NCBI GenBank assembly: GCA_934047225.1
Contig: OW204005.1
Coordinates: 20,530,396-20,594,395 of the forward strand
Length of the DNA stretch: 64,000 nucleotides
Direction of reading: 5' to 3'
Origin: Ypsolopha sequella
Lineage: Eukaryota; Arthropoda; Insecta; Lepidoptera; Ypsolophidae
Shown here: positions 22,088-31,420 of the stretch, one piece after another
Position numbering within the stretch: the stretch's first letter is position 1
How the letters are laid out: each line of letters opens with the position of its first letter
The notes under the pieces: model-generated
What the model was told of the DNA's origin: nothing
What the model saw: only the letters and a program-made list of their open reading frames with translations
The model's database searches: none
Made by a program: the position numbers and the translations under genes

Positions 22088-22753
22088 CGGGTAGTTGAAC
22101 ATATTACGACGGGTAGTTGAACAGTAAAGTCACGTTATTAATCGCTCCGTAAATTTTTATTCCAAATCGAGTTTAAAGCTTGAAGTAAACATTTTTCTTT
22201 ATATATTCGTGTAGCCCTGTGTAAAAGCTAAGTGGTGACGTTACTATTGTTGAAATTGATTAAGTGTATCAATAGTTATAAGCAAAAATACCCAAGAGAT
22301 TTTGCTTTGATATCGCTGCAGTGAATAGTTTGTGCGGTTCAGCATAACCGGTGACTATCTCAAGCAACCAGTCGGCTGACCGGTTTTATTGCGTGCGGCG
22401 TCCGACGCTGCTGTGACTTCGATAGCTTTAATCACTATACAGTGTTTATAGTTGTTGTGGCGAAACGACTTTCCTTCGCTTTGTGCTGTCCGGCCCCCAA
22501 GTTTACATAGCATTCCACCAAGACCGTTGGGCTTTTACGAACTGTAACAACTGCGCCTTATCGTCTCTCTTCTACCTACAGAAACTCAGCGAGTGAATAT
22601 TGGCATCAAATATTGCCTTTTTAAAGTAAATTGTAAACAATTTACTTAATTCGAGACTGTTATACCTACCACTATAACCATTATAATATTTGCCTCTATT
22701 TGAATCAGCTACCCAGTTCCATAATAGTATAACAGATACTGCACGCAATAGCA

Positions 22754-23800
22754 ATGACCAACTGCGAAACCTGCACTCGTCCAGTTAAGCCGAATGAAAA
22801 GCTTGTGTGTGCATATTGTGAAAAAGCATGGCACTTTATCTGCGCTGGTGTGACATGTACTCATTATAAAAAGATAATTAATGATTCGCATTCTATATGG
22901 ATCTGCACCACCTGTTCGACAACCAGGCCCCGTCGCAACTTGGGAACAGGAACACCAGCGACTGGTGGCAGCCCAAACACTACAACCACAGCCACCGCAG
23001 CAACTATTACCACTCTCAATCCATCCAGCGAAGTTGATAGTGCATTACTGAATGTTATTAGAGCTGAAATTAGAACTACTATGCAAACAGAAATCAAGAT
23101 TATCATTCGAGATCTCCTTAAGACCGAACTTTCTGGAATAAGGAACGATATTGAGGCACTGAAAAAGTCAGTTGAGTATGATTCAGCCCATTTTGAAGAT
23201 TTGACTAAAAGGATTGTTTCATTATCTACTGCCAACAAAGATCTGCAAGCTGAATGTAGCACCATGAGGACCACGTCTGAACAACTCGTTGACCGTCTGA
23301 ATTCTCTGGAACAAAATCTTCGTGATTCAAACCTGGAGATTAATGGAATACCTGAAAATCGAGCAGAAAATATTCCCAATCTTTTGCAACAATTTGCAAG
23401 CGTCGTATCATTGAAACTCGAAGATAAGGATATTCTGCACGCAACCAGGGTTGCTAAAATGCGAAACGATGACAAGAGACCACGTTCCATTGTTGTTAAA
23501 CTGCGTAGCACTCGATGCAGGGATGAATTTTACTCTGCTGTCGCAAGATATAACAAAGCGAATTCAGAAGACAAATTTAACACAGCTTTGCTTGGTATAG
23601 GTGGTGAAAAGCGACCTGTTTATGTGTCTGAACATCTTTCCCCACATAACAAATCCTTACACGCAGCCGCCCGACTCAAATCCAAAGAAAAATCTTACAA
23701 GTTTGTGTGGGTACGGAACGGCAGGATATATATGAGGAAAGATGAGCAAGCCCCGCAAATTCTCATCAAAAATATGGACGTCCTTGCAAATATTCAATAA
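22754..23800 (+). CDS. LINE ORF1 protein: PHD finger, coiled coil, FP25K-like domain (348 aa)
   Basis: The likely nucleic-acid-binding and chaperone protein of the LINE particle. Residues 4-54 form a PHD-type zinc site (C4, C7, C19, C22, H27, C30, C51, C54). A Thr/Pro/Ala-rich linker follows, then a charged coiled coil from about 110 to 190. From about 192 on (NLEINGIPENRAENI) the pattern matches the FP25K-like (Baculo_FP) domain, with VYVSEHLSPHNKSLH near 285 and KFVWVRNGRIYMRKD near 320. That domain is known from many insect LINE ORF1 proteins. The start ATG is the first in frame. The gap to ORF2 is 60 bp. Confidence 0.85.
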   Translation: MTNCETCTRPVKPNEKLVCAYCEKAWHFICAGVTCTHYKKIINDSHSIWICTTCSTTRPRRNLGTGTPATGGSPNTTTTATAATITTLNPSSEVDSALLNVIRAEIRTTMQTEIKIIIRDLLKTELSGIRNDIEALKKSVEYDSAHFEDLTKRIVSLSTANKDLQAECSTMRTTSEQLVDRLNSLEQNLRDSNLEINGIPENRAENIPNLLQQFASVVSLKLEDKDILHATRVAKMRNDDKRPRSIVVKLRSTRCRDEFYSAVARYNKANSEDKFNTALLGIGGEKRPVYVSEHLSPHNKSLHAAARLKSKEKSYKFVWVRNGRIYMRKDEQAPQILIKNMDVLANIQ

Positions 23801-23860
23801 TTTTATAATATAATATTACATTTTATTTGATAAGTTTATATTTGTGTCTACTCTATTTCG

Positions 23861-26731
23861 TTGTTGGTTATTGTTTTGCTTGCAAATAAGTCCTATATGT
23901 CTATAAATATTTATTATCAGAATGTGCGTGGGATGAAAACAAAATCCCAAGATATTTTTACCTCTATACTTAGTAATAATTATGATATAATTTGTATATG
24001 TGAAACTTGGCTGGATGACACGTTCTACTCTAATGAATACTTAGATCATAGGTACAATGTAATTCGTAGAGATCGTGATTTGGCCTTTATGGAGAAGTAT
24101 AATAAGGGGTCGGGTGGGGGAGTTATAATAGGTGTTTCTAAAAAGTTTAAAGTTACACATAGATCAGATTGGCAAACTAAATTTGTTGAAGACTTGTGGA
24201 TACAAATTCAAATAGGTAATAAATTGCTTAGTTTGTGTCTTGTATATTTACCATCATACTTACCTGTTGAAGTATATTCAAATTTCCTAACCAACTGTGA
24301 AGAAGTCATCTTGGCAGATAACGCTGATAATCAATTGATTATTGGGGATTTTAACTTATCTGACATCACATGGTCTCAAATTGATAAACATTTATTTCCA
24401 ATAGGAGTTACTAACACTAAAGAAATTAACTTACATGAACTAATTAGCACTTGTAATCTTCATCAAATGAATCACATAACAAATAATAATAACAGAATTC
24501 TTGATCTTATCTTAGCAAGTCACAATGTTAAATTGGAAATCTTTGAGTCTGACCCTATTAGTACTATTGATCTTCATCACCCACCATTGCAAATTATCGT
24601 TGAATTTCCTCACCTTAAAACACTTACCCCAGACACAACAACTCCCAGATATCAATTTCATAAAACTGATTATGAGGCATGTTTGTCTCAACTCAATTCT
24701 ATTGATTGGAAATTCTATGATTCATTGAATTGTAATGACTTTGTACTGGAATTGTATAATGTTATTTGGCAAATAATTGATAAAAACACACCAAAATCTA
24801 AACCTAAACAGTCATGCTACCCTTCGTGGTTTAGCGCCCCTCTTATAAGGCTATTGAAGCAGAAAAATAAATTTCACCATCGTTATAAAAAGTTCGGTAA
24901 TCCTAGAGATTTTGATACCTTCTCCCTACTAAGATCAAGAGCTAAAACTTCTTTAAAAGATTGCTTTACTAAATTTATATACAATATCGAATGCGATCTT
25001 CTTCATAATATTAAAGCCTTTTGGAGATACACCAAAATGAAGAAAACTACAAATAACATTCCTGCCTCTGTCTTTTACAATAACGTAACCGCTGATAATG
25101 GTCAAGACATCACTAACCTGTTTGCCGAATACTTTCAGTCTGTATATGCACCATCATCTACGCCTGATTATGTACCTGACTATCCTGCCTCAAATTATAG
25201 CATATCACACATACAGATTCTTGAAAGTGATGTTCTTAATAAATTAAAGTCTTTGGATATAAACAAAGGTGCTGGTCCTGACGGTCTTCCTCCAATATTT
25301 ATACGACTTTGTGCCTCAGCTCTTGTCAAACCTTTACACATAGCCTATACCAAATCACTATCTGAAGGTGTTGTACCTTGTTTATGGAAAATATCAAAAA
25401 CATTGCCTATCCACAAATCTGGAAATAAACGTGACGTATCTAAGTATCGCCCGGTATGCTCATTATCGTGTTTTAGTAAAATTCTTGAATCCTTAGTTTA
25501 TGATTCTGTTAATATCCAATTTCGTCACAAATTACATGACAGTCAACACGGTTTCGTTACGGGCAGATCCACAACCACAAATCTTCTCACATATAGTAAC
25601 TATCTGTCTAAAGCTTTTAATAACAAGGCTCAAGTTGACTCAGTGTATACTGATTTTGCGAAGGCCTTCGATCGTGTTAATCATCACATCTTACTGATCA
25701 AACTAGAACACATAGGCATCCATGGTAGTTTGTTCAGATGGTTTAGTTCCTATTTGCGCAGTCGTAGTCAAATAGTATCAATATATGGGTACGAATCAAT
25801 TCCTTTTGAGCCAACAACTGGAGTTCCGCAAGGATCAAATTTGGGACCCTTACTGTTTTTAATATTTATTAACGATTTGTTGGGTAATCTGAATTGTGAA
25901 TGTCTTGCGTACGCAGATGACTTAAAAATCTTTTGTAAAATTAAAACAGTTGACAATTGTGTCGCTATTCAAAGTGATCTCGATGTCCTACATCAATGGT
26001 GTATTCAAAATTATATGTCCCTAAACATAAGTAAATGTCAATTTATTTCTTTTACTAAAAAAGTTAACTTTATTAATTTTTCTTATAAAATAAATAATGT
26101 CGGACTTGACAGAGTCGAAATTGTAAAGGATTTAGGTGTATATTTTGACAGTAAATTAACATTCGTTCCCCATTATGATCATATTATAAGTAAAGCAAAT
26201 AAATTGATCGGATTCATATTTCGCACTACAAAACCTTTCAAAAAAACTGAATCTATATTAATTTTGTATAATTCTTTGGTCCGAAGTACTTTGGAGTATT
26301 GTAGTTCAGTGTGGTCTCCAATTTATGCTAAACATGATTTAAGATTAGAAAAAATTCAAGCCCGTGTGCTACGTTACATCTGTGCAAAAATTGGCAAAAG
26401 GCGGAAATTAAGTACATATGAAGAACGATTAGATTATTTTAAGTTACTTACGCTCAATCAACGAAGAAAGGTTTCTGATCTTGTCATGTTGCATAAAATT
26501 GTAAACTCAACCGCTGATACAGACCTGCTGTCACACTTATCCTTTAAGTGTAACAGAAGATCTGTTAGACATCCTAAGCCATTTCATATACCTAATACAA
26601 ATAACAATGTTTCTCATAATAACCCACTGTATCGAATGTGTCGTGAGTACAACAACATTGCAGAGGATTGTGATATTTTCTTTGACAGTCCTGGCTGCTT
26701 TAAACATAAATTATTTTTGTTATCAGACTAA
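23861..26731 (+). CDS. LINE ORF2 protein: AP endonuclease and reverse transcriptase (956 aa)
   Basis: Nicks the target DNA and reverse-transcribes the LINE RNA at the nick. The endonuclease lies at about 13-245: Asn21 (YYQNVRG), Glu48 (CETWL), GDFNLSDITW near 162 and the family's DLHHPP ending near 237. The RT lies at about 440-720: NKGAGPDGLP, YRPVCSLSCFSKILE, QHGFVTGRST, motif A TDFAKAFDRVNHH near 596, motif B GVPQGSNLGPLLF near 653 and motif C AYADDLKIF near 683. All catalytic aspartates are present. Length is normal for the group. Met13 (position 23897) is an equally good start, since the endonuclease begins directly after it. Confidence 0.9.
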   Translation: MLVIVLLANKSYMSINIYYQNVRGMKTKSQDIFTSILSNNYDIICICETWLDDTFYSNEYLDHRYNVIRRDRDLAFMEKYNKGSGGGVIIGVSKKFKVTHRSDWQTKFVEDLWIQIQIGNKLLSLCLVYLPSYLPVEVYSNFLTNCEEVILADNADNQLIIGDFNLSDITWSQIDKHLFPIGVTNTKEINLHELISTCNLHQMNHITNNNNRILDLILASHNVKLEIFESDPISTIDLHHPPLQIIVEFPHLKTLTPDTTTPRYQFHKTDYEACLSQLNSIDWKFYDSLNCNDFVLELYNVIWQIIDKNTPKSKPKQSCYPSWFSAPLIRLLKQKNKFHHRYKKFGNPRDFDTFSLLRSRAKTSLKDCFTKFIYNIECDLLHNIKAFWRYTKMKKTTNNIPASVFYNNVTADNGQDITNLFAEYFQSVYAPSSTPDYVPDYPASNYSISHIQILESDVLNKLKSLDINKGAGPDGLPPIFIRLCASALVKPLHIAYTKSLSEGVVPCLWKISKTLPIHKSGNKRDVSKYRPVCSLSCFSKILESLVYDSVNIQFRHKLHDSQHGFVTGRSTTTNLLTYSNYLSKAFNNKAQVDSVYTDFAKAFDRVNHHILLIKLEHIGIHGSLFRWFSSYLRSRSQIVSIYGYESIPFEPTTGVPQGSNLGPLLFLIFINDLLGNLNCECLAYADDLKIFCKIKTVDNCVAIQSDLDVLHQWCIQNYMSLNISKCQFISFTKKVNFINFSYKINNVGLDRVEIVKDLGVYFDSKLTFVPHYDHIISKANKLIGFIFRTTKPFKKTESILILYNSLVRSTLEYCSSVWSPIYAKHDLRLEKIQARVLRYICAKIGKRRKLSTYEERLDYFKLLTLNQRRKVSDLVMLHKIVNSTADTDLLSHLSFKCNRRSVRHPKPFHIPNTNNNVSHNNPLYRMCREYNNIAEDCDIFFDSPGCFKHKLFLLSD

Positions 26732-27092
26732 GCTTGTATGTTTTGTAAATGTTAAAATTTATATAATTATATGTATTTAGTTATATTATATATTTATGTA
26801 TATCTTCCTAATCTTTTTATAGTCATTTTATTCATGCTCTTTGTGTTCTAAATTGTCAATTGTTATATCTGTTATTTCCAATGTTGTGTACGGTTATTAT
26901 CTAATTATGAACATTACTTGTTATTCGATTGTCAAAATGTTATGTGAATGTTTTGTTTGTAATTTGTTACTGTACCATTTAAATAAAATAAAATAAAATA
27001 AAATCACGAAGAAATTGAAAATTAATCTTAAGGTAGGTAAAATTACTTTATCTAAAGTGGATAAGTTAGTTATAAATTAAAGAGTAACTCAC

Positions 27093-27174
27093 CCATGATA
27101 GCCATGAGAAACTGGTTGACAAGGCCGCCACCTCGGAGCTTGGCGAGCCATCGGACCGGAAGTAGGTCGAGCAT
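27093..27174 (-). CDS. Sugar/trehalose transporter (SLC2, Tret1-like), start exon
   Basis: 27 codons plus one base: MLDLLPVRWLAKLRG, GGLVNQFLMAIM, then G|. It gives the short cytoplasmic N-terminus and the first part of TM1. Joined to 408-637 it reads FLMAIM-V-TIPVMNFGMLMGW, one unbroken membrane segment typical of this family. The donor GTGAGT (27087-27092) fits the consensus. The start is fixed by an in-frame TGA five codons upstream. Without the second exon it would be unrecognisable, so the splice-phase match is the main support. Confidence 0.8.
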
Positions 27175-27264
27175 GCTGCGCGCGCGTCACGGGAACACTT
27201 CCGGTGTCGATTGAGTGACTGTATTAATGACGCATGGCGCGTGATCCGCGTACTCCTTGCGCGG
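27175..27264 (-). other. 5'UTR part of the transporter start exon
   Basis: GC-rich sequence between a strong 3' splice site (ACATTCTCTTCCGCAG, AG at 27266-27265) and the ATG. An upstream non-coding exon and the promoter would lie further right and were not identified. Confidence 0.6.
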
Positions 27265-27404
27265 CTGCGGAAGAGAATGTACAATTTAAATTAGAAACAG
27301 AATAGTATTATAAATTAATGGTATAATGACATACTTTATCAATTCATTACTTAAATTAGTAGTAATTTATTGAAGACTTAAGGGGCAGGTAGTCGATAAC
27401 GACA

Positions 27405-27545
27405 TTGAGTCGACCTGTGTAGGTACAAATATCGACAGAGTCCATATTGAAATAACGTTCATATCAGCGCGCACTGCATTACGACTTCGCTGGATCTCCG
27501 GATAGCGCAAAATAAGAGCAAATAATACTTTTCACATACACGACA
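27405..27545. repeat. Dispersed repeat L
   Basis: Longest direct copy of the family, from CGACCTGTGTAGGTACAAAT to AATAATACTTTTCAC. Inverted copies lie at 43440-43600 and 57750-57900. Sequence to 27830 is otherwise AT-rich and featureless. Confidence 0.5.
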
Positions 27546-27829
27546 TGGACGGAAAAAAAATCGTATTTTGGTGCAAGAACCATACAAATACCATTGGTGG
27601 TTTCAAAGAAATACCTAACCAATTTATTTAATTTTAGTCTAAAGTAAAAACAGCTTGACTTTAAACAGTATTTTCATACTGTTCTTTTAAAGCAAGAATA
27701 ATTTTCAGAAATCAATTTTTTTCCTAATACTTTAAATAGCACTATATATTTTTTCGTAATTTTTAAACATCTCATTTAAATGAAATATCGTTACCAGTAA
27801 GAGTAATTTTCGGATGACGCTGAAACGTG

Positions 27830-28265
27830 GCATACCCTAGCAACTTTTTTTATTACCCATCCAGCACAATAAGTCTAATGGCAAAGACCTTATTTGATTT
27901 TCATAGAGGCGATTATATGTTGGCTCTTTGGCCTCTTTTTCTTGGACTCGTAATACTAGTGATCACGTAGCGAAACAACAAATTGGTGTGTTTTTAGCCA
28001 ATACTGAAATATTTTGTAGGAAAAAAATTTTGGATTTAGATAAAATCCCTTCATATTTCTACTGCCTATTTTATAAAAAAAAAACAAGTTGATCTCTTAA
28101 CCGCGTTTTTGAAAGGAACGTTTGAAAACATTTTTTTTTGACAAAAGTATGAATCTTAATACATTGTTTATAGGTGGAATCCCTAGGTAAAAGATCGATA
28201 AATCAAATTTATTTTCTTCAATATGAGGAGAGACCTAGTTTCTTCCAATGAACCCTTGAAAACCT
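27830..28265 (+). repeat. Dispersed repeat R1, copy 1
   Basis: About 430 bp closely matching 52395-52865 (landmarks GCTCTTTGGCCTCTTTTTCT and AATGAACCCTTGAAAACCT) and the inverted part copy at 50459-50790. It directly precedes MITE B. Class unknown. Confidence 0.6.
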
Positions 28266-28266
28266 G

Positions 28267-28505
28267 CGGGCTTATTATGTATCTCTAGTTGCCATCCGCC
28301 ATCCGGACTGGGTGCCTATCATCAAAAACATAGGTATACTGTCGAATTCCGATTGTCTAAGGATATGTTCGCACTTGAAGTGACGACACAGTTCGTAAAT
28401 AGTTCAATACCCACTAAAGGCAATTTTGAAATTTCTTTTTTTATCTATGTTTTTGATGATACGCACCCAGTTCAATTGGCAACCAAAGATACAGAATAGA
28501 GGGGC
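28267..28505. mobile_element. MITE B, full copy
   Basis: Left end GGGCTTATTATGTATCTCTA, right end complement CCCCTCTATTCTGTATCTTT. Internal landmark AAGTGACGACACAGTTCG is shared with the copy at 2390-2625. Confidence 0.75.
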
Positions 28506-28704
28506 TGCTAGCGTCAGGTGTCCACTTAATAGTAACAGCCTTCATAGCAACGACATTAAAAGACAAATGAGTACCTATACTACCATTCAATAACATTGAG
28601 GCTGTGTAGTAGGTAATAAAACTAGGCCGTTCACTCACTACAATTCTACCTTTGTATTACCTGATTGAAAGTGATCCGATACCTAGTCATACTTATATAT
28701 AAAT

Positions 28705-29115
28705 ATCTAATTTGCCGAAATTTTCTTACAGATTCATGAGTTTATAATTCCTGTAATTCAATAGCTATTTCAATTATTTGTCTTTTGTTTGAAAGTTGAT
28801 TTCAAGGTTTTACATCTACGTATAAAATTTCGTTTTTATTTTCAGTTTGATTATAAAAATGAAATCTTCAAAAACAGTTCGTCCTAAATGCCATCCATTT
28901 CCATGATAAGATTGGTAATAATTTTTCACAGCTGACTTTTTCAAAAATTTAATTAAATTTGCTGTTAACTTAATAATGTCTCATTCATACACATAAAAAA
29001 TTACATAATTTGGATTTGCCAATCCTAAAAAAATGCAAAAATTTTATTACTGAAAATTAAGTTTCCTTCAAATTATCTATAGAAAACGGCAATTTCATAT
29101 GTAAAGACCTATGTA
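28705..29115. mobile_element. MITE R2, copy 2
   Basis: Matches 13937-14345 from TTGCCGAAATTTTCTTACAG to AAAACGGCAATTTCATATG. Confidence 0.6.
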
Positions 29116-29519
29116 GATAGTTGATCATTGTGATAAAGCCTTCAAATTACATAAAACTTACATAAAAAGTATTGAGAAACCAAACCCAGTAAGATAAAAA
29201 GAAGTAGAAACCGTTTTTTTCTACCTAATTATAATTTAAAATGAAATAATCACGTGTCGACAGAATGTATAGCCTTTACAGTTGCGAAAGAGTATTACAA
29301 TCAGTTGATAATGATTTCTAATGATGGATCAATCGGTTGATAATAATTGCAGTGCACGAGGCCACTTTTATTGTCATCTCTGAGTGCGATGTTTATCTAG
29401 GTAAACGAGAAACTGAGGACAACTGTGTGTGGTAGTAACTTATTTGACAAGACTTACCTTATTTTGAGCGTCCTGTCTTTGTCTTTTCGATACAGAAAGA
29501 AAAAGACAGAACGCTTAAA

Positions 29520-30159
29520 ATAAGGCGCTGCGAAAAAAAAAATCGACACTTTTAGAACTTGCATATTTACTTCAGTAAATAATATATTATTTTGATGAAA
29601 TAGTATGTTATTTTTGGAATTTTTTTCTAGGGATCTGTTAAAACAGAAACGCGATTGGAGAAATTCGGCTCGATAGAAATATTTATTGAAATTAGGTCTT
29701 TTTCGACACCAATTCTCCTAGTTTGACTGCAATTATATTTTATTAGATGGGTTTTAACAATATCTAGGACCTGCCCCCCTATTCTGTATCTTTAGTTGCC
29801 AACTGCACGAGGTGCCTATCATCAAAAACATAGCTAAAAACTGAAATTTCAAAATTGCTTTTAGTGGGTATTGAACTATTAACAATCTGTGTCGTCACTT
29901 CAAGTGCGAAAATATCCTTAGGACATCGGAATTCGATAGTATATCTATGTTTTTGATGATAGACACCCAGTCCAGAAGGCAACTAGAGATACACAATAGG
30001 CCCGCTGGTTAAGCGAAATTTTGATAGCAACTTAAGTTCGTTTTATATTAATAAAAAACTGACTTTTTGCTACTTTTCCACGAATCCATCCCTCTCGCAC
30101 TGAGGGTTTTTTTGTAAATGGAGTAACAGGGACGCTAAAACTTTTACATATCGCCTTAA
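29520..30159 (-). mobile_element. TTAA-type MITE F1, split by MITE B
   Basis: Left end GGCGCTGCG, right end ACATATCGCC-TTAA. Internal blocks match the full F1 copies once 29771-30006 is removed. Confidence 0.75.
29771..30006. mobile_element. MITE B, nested
   Basis: Ends GCCCCCCTATTCTGTATCTT and the complement of GAGATACACAATAGGCCCGC. It falls between the GGACCTG and GTTAAGCGAAATTTTG segments of F1. Confidence 0.75.
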
Positions 30160-30283
30160 GTTTAATCCTGTCAAATGAGATAATCGTGTTACAATCGACA
30201 TCATTGTGAGCTCTTTTCAATATTCTCACGAGACCTTCTGCACCTCTGTATCTGCGTGACCGCTTTAGTACCTCTATTCGAGA

Positions 30284-30420
30284 CAGTGTTGCCACCTTAG
30301 CCCTTTTCGGGCTAGATCTAGCACTTTTTACTGTAGTTGAACTCGTTTTTTGATGATTTAGCCCGAAAAGAGCAATCTAGCCCTTTTCGTTATGTGTATA
30401 TTTATAATTTCCAGAGACAG
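30284..30420. mobile_element. Possible hAT-end remnant
   Basis: CAGTGTTGCCACC at 30284 resembles the hAT end at 48550. GAGACAG is present at 30280-30286 and 30414-30420. The block holds several copies of TAGCCCTTTTCG in both orientations. No right terminal repeat is seen. Confidence 0.3.
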
Positions 30421-30474
30421 CAACACGGTTCTCACATCCCGTCGCACAATACTGGTGCCTTCGGCAACTCTTGA

Positions 30475-30655
30475 AATGAAATGAAATATATTTATTTATG
30501 TAATGTAGTTATAACAGATACACATATTACAGGTCAGTTTTAATGTAATATAAGTAATTAAATAATCTATGTGTATAGGTAATAGTTTTATGTCATAAAT
30601 AATAAAATGGGGAAATATGCAGGGGAATAATAAAGGTTGGGTTTACTTCAGAGTG
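30475..30655 (-). mobile_element. LINE 3'-end fragment (family P), minus strand
   Basis: Starts with GAAATGAAATGAAATATATT on the plus strand (tail) and continues with ATTACAGGTCAGTTTTAATG, matching 56110-56280. Confidence 0.55.
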
Positions 30656-31087
30656 CACCGAGCTTTTTACACATACACACACGTTTTTATAACCCTTGTT
30701 TGAAGTAGTAAACAATTAAAATAAAATCTAGGAAAATACATTGGTATTATTGAATATATATACTAGACTTTATACACGATGGAAACACGATTTGATAAAG
30801 TTGGCTAGATAGAATAAATTCGCAAAGTTAACTCTTTTCGAGTAATTTTTTCCTCTGTTTCCCTACTTTTTATATAAATAAGAAATTTTATATTATGTTT
30901 CATGTACTAAAATAAAGTTCATAGATGACTGGAGCGTTTATACACGATACTTTTTTATTTAGGAACAATATCACGAAAATAACAACGAAAAACATTGAAA
31001 AAGTGAAAAAGTTTGGTTATTTTCTTTACTCTTTACACGTAAAGAAAAAGACAGAGACAACGGCAAACACTCGGTGCGCCCTTAAAT
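30647..31087. mobile_element. Non-autonomous DNA element R4
   Basis: Ends GTGCACCGAG and its relative CTCGGTGCGCCC. The body is shared with 49830-50393 (landmark ACACGATGGAAACACGATTT). Confidence 0.5.
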
Positions 31088-31109
31088 GTAATAAAAAAAA
31101 TATACTTGA

Positions 31110-31420
31110 ATAAAATAAAATATGGAATAAATAGTATTATAAATATATGCAATACGACCTCAGCTGGGGCTGGTGCGGCTGCGGAGTCGGCAGAAAACCT
31201 AAAGCGGCGCAAATATGCTACATATTTGCGCCGTTTGGTGTTGAAACCCTCGAGCCGTAGGGTCCGAGCCCACGTCGCCTTTTCAAAGAACTTTCGGCAC
31301 GTTTGATCGACGCCTCTGGTGACCCAAGGGCTGGGGCATACCTCGGCCAGAGGATCAGTCTGGCGATCCAGCGGGGTAATGCTGCCAGGCTCTTGGGCAC
31401 CGCAGCGTTTATGGAAACCC
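31110..31420 (+). mobile_element. Dead LINE ORF2 C-terminal fragment
   Basis: One plus-strand frame reads LFKELSARLIDASGDPRAGA and YLGQRISLAIQRGNAARLLG, a signature tail of lepidopteran LINE ORF2 proteins. The preceding AENLKRRKYA is in another frame, and a stop lies before the fragment. Confidence 0.65.

Larger units (their letters stand above)
22088..27002 (+). mobile_element. Full-length CR1/Jockey-type LINE with both ORFs open
   Basis: About 4.9 kb: a 5' region of about 670 bp, ORF1 (22754-23800), ORF2 (23861-26731), a 270-bp 3'UTR and a (TAAAA)n tail at 26981-27002. ATCACGA stands at 22081-22087 and again at 27003-27009, a probable 7-bp target duplication. Both ORFs are uninterrupted, so the copy looks young and possibly mobile. 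The exact 5' end is uncertain because two ACGACGGGTAGTTGAAC copies lie at 22085-22120. Confidence 0.85.
638..27092 (-). other. First coding intron of the transporter gene (26,455 bp)
   Basis: The donor GTGAGT is at 27087-27092 and the acceptor CAG is just above 637. The exons join as ATG-G|TG-ACA, which keeps TM1 continuous. Nearly all recognisable content is mobile DNA: a full-length LINE, LINE tails, SINEs, foldbacks and nested MITEs. Stretches at 660-985, 5220-5640, 5800-6350, 8060-8450 and 15940-16600 hold nothing I can name beyond AT-rich sequence. Confidence 0.8.
29441..30200. mobile_element. Three-level nest: MITE H containing F1 containing MITE B
   Basis: MITE H arms start at 29441 (TTTGACAAGACTTACCTTAT) and resume after 30159 (TTTAATCCTGTCAAATGA). 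Between them lies F1 (29520-30159), and inside F1 lies MITE B (29771-30006). The F1 left target has decayed from TTAA to ATAA. The order of insertion is therefore H, then F1, then B. Confidence 0.75.
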
